From contig OZ020518.1 in NCBI GenBank assembly GCA_963971425.1, positions 11,476,190 through 11,540,189 of the forward strand: 64,000 nucleotides of DNA, given 5' to 3'. Made by a program: the position numbers and the translations under genes. The notes below the pieces were generated by a model, which did not search any database, had not been told where the DNA came from, and saw nothing but the letters and a program-made list of their open reading frames with translations. Numbering within the stretch: the first letter of the stretch is position 1; the number at the start of each line of letters is the position of its first letter. Shown one piece after another: positions 43,406-52,362 of the stretch. This stretch comes from Bryoerythrophyllum caledonicum. Its lineage: Eukaryota; Streptophyta; Bryopsida; Pottiales; Pottiaceae.

Positions 43406-46271
43406 CCATAGTGCCTAGAGAACATCTTAATCGTGTTGTCTAGGTGCGAGTATTAGCTGCTTGTGACGGCGGAAAATTTACTTCTCTTAATATGACTTGA
43501 ATTTTTTTCTTTGAATATGTCACACCACTAAAGAGAAACACAAGGCGGTACTAATTTTGTGTTCATTTGAATAACGAAACAGGTTCAAAAGAACTACGAC
43601 CGGCATAACTTAGACCGAGTGGAAATGGGGCTTGAGAAGCTTCAGCTCGTGGCCACAACAGTTGTTCCCTCCAAGTATAAGGTCATGTGGCTGATGATGT
43701 GGAACGAGTCGCACTTTTGGCGAAAACATAATCACTTTCCCGAGTATCCTTGCTTTCAAGCGGACCTTAAGAAGTTCCTGGCACGAGCGGTCTTCTATGC
43801 GTGGGTACGTCTAGTTTCTGCTCCTGTAAATCTTCTTGTATTCTCATGTATTCATCACGCATTCTTATTCATCTATTACAGCTTCAAGAGGATCTCGGGC
43901 CAAAGATGGATGATCTCCTAGGCAATCTGGAGCTAAACCCCCATCCGAGAGAGGAGCCACTATCCTGGATGGAGTACTTGGCGATGTGGAAGCTCTGCTT
44001 GTAGGACCATGCGTACAACAGCCACTTTCTGGCAGAGTCTCCATTCACTCGACTATCGAAATGGGAGGACGTCAAGGATCGCGGAGATATAGCAACCCGG
44101 TTTGCCTACCGATATATCAAGCATGAGCTCCTTGAAAAAGGTGCAATATCCTCTCTACCACTCTGGATGCACACGGCGTACTCAACGTCGTCCACCTCTT
44201 GCATGTACTCTCCGTATCAATTGTTGTTGTTTCCGTTGGATCATCGCAAGGACTGCCACTGGTATGTTGAATGTCACAAGAAGTACTGTCATAAGGAGGA
44301 GCTATTCATGAAGGAGGGGCACGGTCCTCTATATGACATCAAGGAGGACGTCCCGGAGAAGGCTGACACAGCGAAGGAGAAGAAGAAGCGCTCGAAGCCA
44401 ATGAGCCCAAACACAAGACGTCTGCAAGCCAACAAGAAGGCGAAGGAGCGACGTGCTAAGATGAGGAAGGCAAAAGGCAAGTCTACTGCGGACGAGGACT
44501 TGGAAGAGGAGGATGATCTTCAGGTAATAGAGGAATCAAGATTTCCCGAGTCCTCCGTCCGGGAACATGGAGTTGCTAGCGTTGCTCTAGGCGTCTCGAC
44601 ACCAGCTTGCGTCACTCTGTCGGATGATAGGCCTATGGAGGTTGAAGTATCATTACAGAAGGAGATCTCCGTACGACCTAGGACGGAGCCAACACCAGCG
44701 GAGGATTCAGATGCTGCTCCATTAATTTTTCGACGTGTGCAGCCTCTCCGATCTCTCAAGTCACCCGCTGGTAATCCTATAGTGTCCGTTACGCACTCCT
44801 ACTCCACATCCACGAGGGTGCCGCTCGACGATCCGACCCCGAGTCTCAACATCACCCCCTCGAGTCACACAAACCCTGGTGGCATAGATCCAACGTCGAC
44901 ACAACTTATCATGAACGAGTCAATGTCACGTGATGTTTGGAACGAGATCTCAGACTTTGTCATAGATTGCAATGACGGGAAGACTTGCCTACTGCGAGGG
45001 AATGTTGTTCAGAAGGGGCAAAGGATGGACCTCGTCCTTGCTCAAGTACCGGACAATCTTCCCGTGCCCGATGTGTCGGTACTTCCAGATGAAGTCCCCG
45101 GATGGAACATGCTTTCGATAGGCTGGATGAAGATGCTCTTTGGTTTTGCCAACGTCTTCTTGCATGACGATGGCGGTCTGTTTTTAACATATTCTGATGA
45201 TAAAGACAAGACGATGCAGATCTTTAAGGCGCACTTCATGGGATTCCGATTCAAGATCATGAAGGAGTGGGTCAGTGTGAATAGACTGCCTGAAAGATCC
45301 ACTACTGCGACTTCTGGGACCACCAACTTGTTCAAGGTTGTGCTTCTTGTGCGTGCTAATTCTCTTCAAGGTCTAGTTAAAGCGTACCGCAAATCAAACT
45401 TCCGATTTCGAAAGCATCCGGCGCTTGAAGAGCTCTCATTGGATATTTCTGGGACTGATGCCATCTTTAATTTTGTTAGTAAGGAGACACTCACTCGGAC
45501 TGGTGATCGGGTGTGGCGTGGAGCGAAGGAACGTGGTCTACACTTCTACACATCGTTGATTCTATCCGCATCAGACAAAGAGGATGTCGTAGTTGACATT
45601 ATCGCTGCTACAAGTGCGCCTACAAATTCCCTCGTATTTTTTTTAATATTTTTTCCCACTTGTGTTTACTATGTCTGATATTTTTTCAGGAAACTCTATT
45701 CGAGTCTGCAAGGATCACGGTCGTCACATCGTTGCGATGGAGGCCGATGCGGAGGTATTTGAGGTTGTTCCAAAGCCTCTCACGGTCCAAGTCCCCGCGA
45801 TGCGCATCGAAGACCACATGGATGTATATGACGACGACTCTGACCAATTGACCCTACCTTCCGACATTCCAAGTGTCATTCCAGATGTTGCCGACATGGA
45901 CTTGGAGCCCCCCCCAAAGCGTGCCAAACAATCGAAGCCGTAAGTAGGTGAAATTCAATGGTACCTTCACCAAAAACGTTTTTGATGTCATAATTTTCTT
46001 CTTTATCTCGACATCGATTTACATAGACTCTCTTTTTGACTGCAGACATCATTTCTCCGTATCTCAAAGTCCCGAATGTTTTTTTTTCTTGCCCGTATAC
46101 GCGCGTGATATGGCCAATGCACTAGCGGCTTCCAATTCACCACCTGCTTCTCGTCATAGGAGGCTGCATTTTGATCCAGCAGTTTATAATTTTCTAGACA
46201 TTCAGGCTGAGGAAGATAATGACTTTGACACTCTCTACGGTTCAGATAAATGCTCTGCAAGCGAATCTTAG

Positions 46272-47764
46272 CGTCGTGGTTATTAAAAGCATACTAGCAT
46301 TGCATTATTAAAAGATTTCTTTATATTTTTGGGAGATTGCATCACTCTTTATTCTTGGACTATGCATAGTCTATATTTGCTTAATTATGGCATCAAAACA
46401 CTTGTGCTTCAAGGAGGTGTTCAAAATCACACAAAGAACACTCAAATTTTTTGCTATCTTACTTTCTTTTAAAAATTCCATTGGAAATGGTGAACATAAG
46501 GATTATCATTATTGCTCTAGGTAGGATGAATGAATAAACAAAAAACGCAAAAAAAAGTAAAAAATATTTACTCTAATTTAGGTGGAAGAATGGCAGGTTT
46601 GGTGTGTCCTTGGGTCGGGTGCATGTTGTGATTGCATATTCTATATTTAATTCAGTGTCCTGTCGACGTGGATGCTTATTCGAGGTTTTGGGTGGATTCA
46701 TGATTCCTTGTTTGTAGACCCACACTACATATACATCTTCATGATAATTTTGAAATCAACCAAGTTGAATATAAAAGACGATGTAATTGATCAACCCTAA
46801 CTTGATATCCAAGAACTTAAGCCCGAAGACTCCTAAATGCTCAACCCTTAATGTGTATCAACCCTCTAGAACCATGTTGCACCAATGACATCACTACTAG
46901 AAGTCCGAGAATATGTAATTGGCCGTTTGCTTCTTTGATTAGTTGTAGGTGGGAAATTTATAACTAAACAAAGAGGCAAAACCAATGCTCCACAAGTAAA
47001 GTTTTGGAAACGGGCACAATTATTACTATTGTTGTAAGATATTAATTGTTGTAATTCTTCTAATTAACCACTTATATTTCTGATTCATCTGCCAACATCA
47101 AATGTCATCATGGGAGACCGCCAAGGTGGTTGATGACATGGATTTGAGTTTACATGGAATTTGATTAGAAAGAGATAGCATTTTGTACGAAAGTGCTGCT
47201 AGAAAGGTTGTAGGATTGTTTGATTATCGGGCGCGACTAGTCTACTGGCCGATGTGGCTCTGCTTTAAAGATTTAGGTGACACTGTACCATCGATTTAAT
47301 GTTTTAGGCCGTTGTCAATCTCCTGACACTCAAGTCATGGCTTATAATTAAGCCCGACCATATCCATTTAATTCAGCATTATTTGTACCTCTCTACCTCG
47401 CGGCCAAAGTCCCTACTTATGACCGGCTTGATTATCATTTGACGCCCCATGATTGTGTACAACCGCGATGGAATTTTTCGTGCACGCGGCATTTGCCACG
47501 ACACACTTAAAGGAACTCAAATGATTCATGAACAACGGTGATGGGATGTCTCAAGCTCGCGGCCATTGCCCTCACACGTTAGTACAATCATGATTATGTT
47601 TTCAAGCACGCTGTCACTCTTGCTTTTGAGGGGATGTTTTAGTGAGAAATTTTGAGAGCTTAGATTAATTATGACAAGTCTAGCATGTCGGTGTGTATAT
47701 ATTGAAAGATCGGAATGGCTAATTCATCTTACATTTTGCGAGGGGTTTTGAGTTGTGAGTGAAG
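46272..47764. promoter_or_regulatory. spacer with TATA box for the acidic-protein gene
   Basis: Mostly noncoding. TATATATT at 47696-47703 lies about 60 bp before the ATG at 47765, a fitting place for a core promoter. The rest shows nothing recognisable. Confidence 0.4.
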
Positions 47765-48238
47765 ATGGTTGAGACTCGCCATATGGCTCGTGTTCGTAGG
47801 GAGAGAGAGGCTTTAGATTTGCAGCTTCTAGCCAAGGATTTTAGCGATGAGGGAAGTGTCAAGGAGGGAGGGGACAACATTTCCACAACCAACGTTGAAG
47901 TAGTGTGTGATGGACCCCGTTGTCACAAGGATTTGATGGCTCCCGGATATGACTGCACCGACATGTTTGACATTTTTAATGAGGAGGGTGTAGATTACTT
48001 CGGCTACTGCCGTGAGTATTCCGACGACAATGTTGTCGGTGGCAGTGTATTGCGCGAAGAGGAGGACCACTGGCGATCGGAAATGGATGTGGTGGAGTCT
48101 TCCGACCAGGCGTTTAGCGATGGCAATGCGAACCTTGAAGAGGACCTGCTTGGATTTGAGTCGGATCAAGTGGAGTCATCTGACGATGGGCGAGCCTATA
48201 TGTATGGTGGTTGTGATACCGGCTCCGATGTACTCTGA
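47765..48238 (+). CDS. small acidic protein of the MULE, unknown function
   Basis: An intact frame of 157 codons, MVETRHMARVRREREALDL to ...GCDTGSDVL and TGA. The first 20 residues are basic and helical; the rest is strongly acidic with many Asp, Glu and Ser (EEGVDYFGYCREYSDD, SDQAFSDGNANLEEDLLGF) and a CDGPRCHKD motif. No domain is recognised. The TATA box upstream, the intact frame and the position between the two larger cargo genes suggest an expressed gene. An acidic regulator or chromatin-binding tail is one possibility, not shown. Confidence 0.5.
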   Translation: MVETRHMARVRREREALDLQLLAKDFSDEGSVKEGGDNISTTNVEVVCDGPRCHKDLMAPGYDCTDMFDIFNEEGVDYFGYCREYSDDNVVGGSVLREEEDHWRSEMDVVESSDQAFSDGNANLEEDLLGFESDQVESSDDGRAYMYGGCDTGSDVL

Positions 48239-48673
48239 TATGTACGCGCCGTCTTTCTTGAAGAACCGCTAGACAGTTTCCAGATTTTAGCAAAGATGTT
48301 CATAGTTGCCTTCCAGACCTATAACCTTGTTTCATATATGGCATTGTGAAATCTTATCGTTCTTTGCTACTTGATGATTTCTCTAATTTTCAGTTGCACT
48401 TGAGATCATGATGGTGCAACTAATTTAATGCCCTGGACTCACCATTTAAAGTCATGAGTTGATAGTTTAATGCCCGCGGACTCACCTTTCAAAGGCTTGC
48501 TGGATCAATCACTTGTTCACCTTGTTTCGCGGAGAGGTATGTTTGTCGCCAGTTTGTGGAGAGGAATATTTGCCGCTTTCAAAGTCATGTGTTGATGTGC
48601 CGCAAGTTCTTGTCTTCTATCGGTTGTGGCGGTGGTCACTTCTTTTCGTTTGTTGGTGAAGCTCTCGGATAAC
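48239..48673. other. intergenic spacer
   Basis: Contains two related phrases, TTTAATGCCC.GGACTCACC at about 48424 and 48467, a short duplication. No gene. Confidence 0.4.
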
Positions 48674-48819
48674 ATGCCTTCTACGGCCATGGAGGCTCTC
48701 GCAAACCGAGGTGAGTTTCGGTAGCTTTCCTTTATGGTCTTGAAATTCTTGATCTTTGTTGTATTCTTGTTTGCCGTTGTTTTTTTTTGTTTTGTTTTTT
48801 GAATTGCGGCTCCGTCTTC

Positions 48820-49500
48820 GGAGTTGCATCCAGGGCGCTTGCCGTGGAGCTTCAAGGAGTACCCTCTCGTTTCTGAGAGGGTACACTTTGGAGCTCCAGG
48901 GCTCGTGCTCCGAAAGCAACTCCGTTAATGGAGTTGCATCCAAGGCATGGCTTTTCCTGAATGCAACTCCGTTGATGGAGTTGCTATCAGAGCAACTCCG
49001 TTGATGGAGTTTGCCAGCTAGCTTTACCGAGCTTGCATATGAGTTCCGAGAGGGAACTCATGGATGCTCCAGGGCAAGCCCCCGAATGCCACTCCATGGA
49101 GTTGCATTCAGGGCATGGCTTGCCCTGAATACAACTCCATTGACGGAGTGGCATTCCGAGCGCTTTCGCTGGAACTCGTGGAAGCTCCAGAGCGAACGCC
49201 CCTAATGCCACTCCTTGGAGTTGCATTCAGAGCGAGCCATGCCCTGAATGCAACTCCAGAATCGAGAGTTGCTTTCTGATTGTTCGCATTTGAGGTCACA
49301 TGAGTACCCTCTCGTTTCCGAGAGGGAACTCATGAAAGCTCCAGGCCAAGGGCCTAGAAAAATTTAGTCCATGGATTTGCATTCAAGGCAAGCCATGCCC
49401 TGAATGTCACTACATTGATAGAGTTTTTGTCACCAAGCCATGGCTCTTGCGCTGGAGCTACAGTGAGTACCCTCTCGGAAACCAGAGGGTACACCGTCAT
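48820..49500. repeat. dense nested-palindrome array in an intron
   Basis: Repeated inverted motifs include GCAACTCCGTTGATGGAGTTGC, CATTCAGGGCATGGCTTGCC, CTTGGAGTTGCATTCAG and GTACCCTCTCGTTTC.GAGAGGG (48860, 49303), with a variant at 49466. Units alternate between a GGAGTTGCAT-type hairpin and the GTACCCTCTCG hairpin. No single fixed period; translations in all frames are by-products. Confidence 0.8.
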
Positions 49501-49732
49501 TCATTGCAAGGACACTTTTTATGCCAACAGGACTTTATACCCACAGTTTTTGTTTAGTTAATACTTGTTTTGAGCTCTCAAGTTGCTGAATAGTTTCTAA
49601 TTTGTTTGTTTCTCAGACCCTCACGCAGATTCCAAGTTGAATGCCTTGTTGATCCCGGGCTTGGTGGACGATGTTGTCTTGGGATGTATTTGGCCACAGA
49701 TTGCTAGGTCAGTGCACTTGATCAACCACCGT

Positions 49733-51283
49733 TGTCGTGAAGGAAATCAGTAGATGTTGTAAAAGGATTAAAAAAGAAGGAAAAGAGAATGGTTAGGGCC
49801 GAAGGTGAAGACATGACTAGCGGATTCATCCTCAATTACGCAGTCATACTTCACCAAACATCATCTATATCTTAGAGGATCTTTTACTGCCTCTTGTCAC
49901 TAGCTCAGGGCTTAGGAGCGTCCACCAGCTCGATTTCCTGCTAATTTCAGCAATCCCCTGACCACGCGTGCGCTAGCCGCTCTGACAAGCCAAGGAATTG
50001 AACCTGGACCGGCGAGGTGCTACGAAATGCTTAGTCAGCCGAACTGAGCCGCGGTCGATGACAGTACGTGGGCTCTAATGGTATTTAAGCCATTTTCTAA
50101 ACGCTTCTAAGATCAAAAACCTAAACAGAGTGTTATGATACTTTAGTTTGTAATAAAAGTAAGAAATGCTAGTGTTTAGAGTCAAGTTAGAGGGAAGAAA
50201 ATAAGGGCAGCTACTTGTTGACATTGTAGATAAGAGATAAGAGGGAATCTAGGCTTACGTGGGAAATTACGGACAAGAATTCGAGGTAAATTGACTTAGG
50301 TGACCAAACTTTGGTAAAAGAAGGAGGCTTGAAGACGTGGGCTGATGTTAATTCTTGACTTTCTTGTCCTTCTCCCCCGCTCAAGCTCTTCTCCCCAAGA
50401 CTACAAATAGCCTCAGGTTTCTGCTTGTTTCATCGCGAGTTTTTAGAATTTGATTGTAAGTTTTAAGAGTGTTGTTTCTCTTGGTGTTAGCTTTCTAGTG
50501 ATGTATCACACGCTCCAATCGGAGTTGTAGTAAAGCCGTGGTGCGGATTTAAATAAAGAGGGGTTTAGAAATTGAGGCAGTAATGTATAAATACTTTGAA
50601 GGAATGGTGTTCCGCGATCATTGTGAGTTTGATAGTGAGATTTTGAGGGTAGTATTACAATTGTCTTAGGAACTTATGTTAAAATCTTGGATTCATTAGG
50701 ACTATAATCTAAAAGTTATGAGGTAAATTGTAACCGGGGTTTTGAGAGGGATTCAAGGGCAGAACTTGGTATAAGAAAACTACGCTTTGGGAGATTATTG
50801 ATAGAGTCTTTAGGATTGATTTTTTTGTGGAAGTGTTCTTTGTTATATAAGTGACTTATGTACAAATTTTGAGATGTTTGTCTGTAATAGAATAGGAGTG
50901 ATGAAGAGTTGAAGTAGGGGGACCTGATATTAGAGGCAGAGGAGTTTGAGGCGATGGATCTTATTGAAAATTGATCCAGTAATAGTGAAAATTGGTACAT
51001 AGCTTTTTAACAAGATTATAAAGGTTGTGTCAAAATCCTAAAGTCATTGGATTTGTAGATAGAAAATTATGTGAAAATTAGTGGTGGGATTTTTAGGGGC
51101 AACGTTTGAAGATGGGAACCCCTAGATTAAGAATGTTATGGAGATAGACTAGAAGCAAAAGAAAGGCATAGTAGCCACTTTTTATGTTTGTTGAAGCCAT
51201 ACGTACAAGATAAGTCTTGCACTTAACTACCTAAATGCAAAAAAGACCCTGTGTTTCCTAAAACAAAGCTTCTCAACACGACA
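49733..51283 (+). mobile_element. TGTCGTG-family element, copy 4 (1551 bp)
   Basis: Starts TGTCGTGAAGG and ends CAACACGACA, with a perfect 4-bp duplication CCGT (49729-49732, 51284-51287). It interrupts exon 2 of the two-exon cargo gene. It has the tRNA-like segment about 150 bp from the left end and a 3' region with phrasing like the other copies (CCCTGTGTTTCCT, compare CCCTGCGTTTTCCT), but no recognisable 143-codon ORF, so it is an internally deleted or diverged member. Confidence 0.82.
49890..50057 (-). repeat. tRNA-derived (SINE-like) segment with A and B boxes
   Basis: On the minus strand, GGCTCAGTTCGG (A box, 50050-50039) and GGTTCAATTCC (B box, 50004-49994) have tRNA-like spacing, within a roughly 75-nt tRNA-like block (50057-49983). 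A tail follows to CCCTGAGCTAGTGACAAGAG. The tail is shared with the segments in copies 1 and 2. A tRNA-derived SINE is the simplest reading. Confidence 0.6.
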
Positions 51284-51350
51284 CCGTACTCTTGATTCTG
51301 GAATCCGTGATGTTGTTAATTTCGTTTACTCCATTCGCGAGCAGGGTTGT

Positions 51351-52060
51351 TCCGGCGTCCGTCCGTCCGGTAGTGTCCGTCCGTTCAGCTGTCTGTCCAG
51401 TAGAGAATATTCTAGAATATTTGGAGAATATTCGGGTATATTCGGGAATATTCACATATATTTTGGACATATTCTTTGGAATATTCTAGTCATATGTCCG
51501 GTAAGGGTGATGTCCGACTGTCTGATTGTCCGATTGTCTGTCCGTCCGCTGTCTTTGGGCCCCTGTCCGTCTATGTAGACAATCTTGTTCGCCAGCTCAG
51601 TGCTCGATGGTGGTCACTTGTTGAGGGTTCATTGGAGGTCAGTGCGGTTAGAGCTTCGCTTCACATGGCTCTGGTTTATGGTGGCCGTGGACATGGCCCT
51701 GGACCTCGACACATTTGGATTCCTCACTTTCGGCGGAGTTTTAATCGCAATCTTCTATTCCTCGGAGCGCGGACGGTTATTTCATTGCCATTTGATGTAG
51801 CGCTGCTTCGACCGGTGCGGACGCTATTGGAATTTCAGCTTCACCAATTGATCGTCATGTTACGGAGGGCTGTTCGTCGCAACCAATGGAACGGCCAGTC
51901 GCCAGTTTTATTTGGCAGCACAAATGTATAGCAACGACTAATGCGATCGGACATTGATGTTGACTACTAGTCTTAGTACCGAGTTAGAGTGAAGTGTGAC
52001 ATTGCATTTTTGTGTACTGGTTTCAGAACTTCATATTGTTTTTATGATCTTCTTTATTTT
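51351..52060. other. right part of the MULE, coding status unclear
   Basis: A plus-strand frame at 51476-51931 (LARWWSLVEGSLEV-like; VRTLLEFQLHQLIVMLRRA) has some protein-like composition but no recognisable domain and could be a last exon of the cargo gene. GTCCGTCCG repeats flank the GAATATTC cluster at 51345-51395 and 51530-51570. Confidence 0.3.
51405..51486. promoter_or_regulatory. GAATATTC cluster, heat-shock-element-like
   Basis: GAATATTC at 51405 is followed at 10-bp phasing by GAATATTT (51415), then further GAATATTC and TATATTC motifs to 51486. GAAnnTTCnnGAA is the consensus bound by heat-shock factors. Similar GAATATTC motifs lie at the opposite end (31671-31730). Functional assignment is inference; the motifs could instead be transposase-binding sites. 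Confidence 0.4.
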
Positions 52061-52190
52061 CGTTAACAATGACGTCAGCACATATTTTTTGCATTCAGTT
52101 CTTTCGATAATAGTTCACGATGACGTCAGCACATATTTTTTGCATTCAGTTCTTTCGATAATAGTTCACGATGACGTCAGCCCTAATTTC
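52061..52190. repeat. 51-bp tandem repeat with TGACGTCA motifs
   Basis: TGACGTCA at 52070, 52121 and 52172 gives a constant 51-bp period, with ACATATTTTTTGCATTCAG and TTCTTTCGATAATAGTTCACG between. TGACGTCA is a palindromic bZIP (TGA/CREB-type) site. The array ends about 160 bp from the right end of the MULE. Confidence 0.85.
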
Positions 52191-52311
52191 TATAAATTAC
52201 CCAAAGAACTAAATTTTTGGCCTATGTAAAGAATTCTTCTAAAAAAGGACCACGGTAATAGGGCCCCTTTAATGCAATTTGTGCACATGAAATGTTTGAT
52301 TCTGCGGTCTC

Positions 52312-52353
52312 TTTTTCTGCTCACCGCTCTCCGCTCACATACGAGCTTTTCCC
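52312..52353 (-). repeat. right terminal inverted repeat of the MULE
   Basis: Reverse complement reads GGGAAAAGCTCGTATGTGAG then CGGAGAGCGGTGAGCAGAAA, matching the left end. The outermost 12 bp are weakly conserved. Confidence 0.8.
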
Positions 52354-52362
52354 CTCACCCGT
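52354..52362. repeat. 9-bp target-site duplication, right copy (CTCACCCGT)
   Basis: Same nine bases as 31601-31609, bordering the upstream half of the copia reverse transcriptase. Confidence 0.92.

Larger units (their letters stand above)
37421..46271 (+). pseudogene. ParB/sulfiredoxin-like + DNA methyltransferase-like fusion gene (MULE cargo)
   Basis: Predicted exons: 37421-38561, 38635-38824, 38902-39096, 43583-43804, 43882-45613, 45690-45939 and 46047-46271; all internal junctions use GT-AG and fit in phase. Residues 1-225 are acidic with a Lys-rich stretch. About 228-350 resembles the ParB/Srx fold (HIRIPLCRMIPMQELQKVH ... ISFYLAVTGKEGIE ... MLFIYDGNHRYEAWKEY); DGNHRYEAW is its signature loop. 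Later, DLVLAQVPDNLP (45028) occupies the methyltransferase motif IV position, followed by LHDDGGLFLTYSDD. VVVDIIAATRNSIRVCKDHG and RHIVAMEADAEVF (45590-45730) match motif I-II, giving the IV-before-I order of beta-class N4/N6 enzymes. DPPY and the motif I glycine are not conserved. A frameshift near 38290 and a TAG at 44002 break this copy. The fourth intron (4.5 kb) holds palindrome arrays and a transposon. Confidence 0.62.
48674..51350 (+). pseudogene. two-exon cargo gene split by element copy 4; F-box-like start
   Basis: Exon 1 is 48674-48710 (MPSTAMEALANR, donor GAG|GTGAGT). Exon 2 starts at 49617 after TTTCTCAG and gives PHADSKLNALLIPGLVDDV and VLGCIWPQIARSVHLINHR up to the CCGT at 49732. 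Element copy 4 is inserted there, and after the second CCGT (51284-51287) the same frame continues TLDSGIRDVVNFVYSIREQ. Exon joining is in phase. LIPGLVDDVVLGCIWPQI resembles the first helix of F-box proteins (LPxLPDDVALxCLxRxP), which link substrates to SCF ubiquitin ligases, but the match is short. The 906-bp intron carries a dense palindrome array. Confidence 0.45.
31610..52353. mobile_element. giant Mutator-like element (MULE), 20,744 bp, with cargo genes
   Basis: Bounded by a perfect 9-bp duplication, the length typical of Mutator/MULE insertions, and by related inverted ends. It contains a SWIM-domain transposase gene on the minus strand (32240-35794), a ParB-like/methyltransferase-like gene (37421-46271), a small acidic-protein gene (47765-48238) and a two-exon gene (48674-51350). 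Subterminal regions carry clustered GAATATTC motifs on both sides and a 51-bp TGACGTCA repeat near the right end. Hairpins built on GTACCCTCTCG recur only inside this interval. Two TGTCGTG elements inserted later (39624-42859 and 49733-51283). The transposase has several stops, so this copy is probably not autonomous. Confidence 0.85.

Noticed and set aside
50039-50057. Functional tRNA gene
   Set aside because: A and B boxes are present but the acceptor stem pairs poorly and the sequence continues into a shared SINE-like tail.
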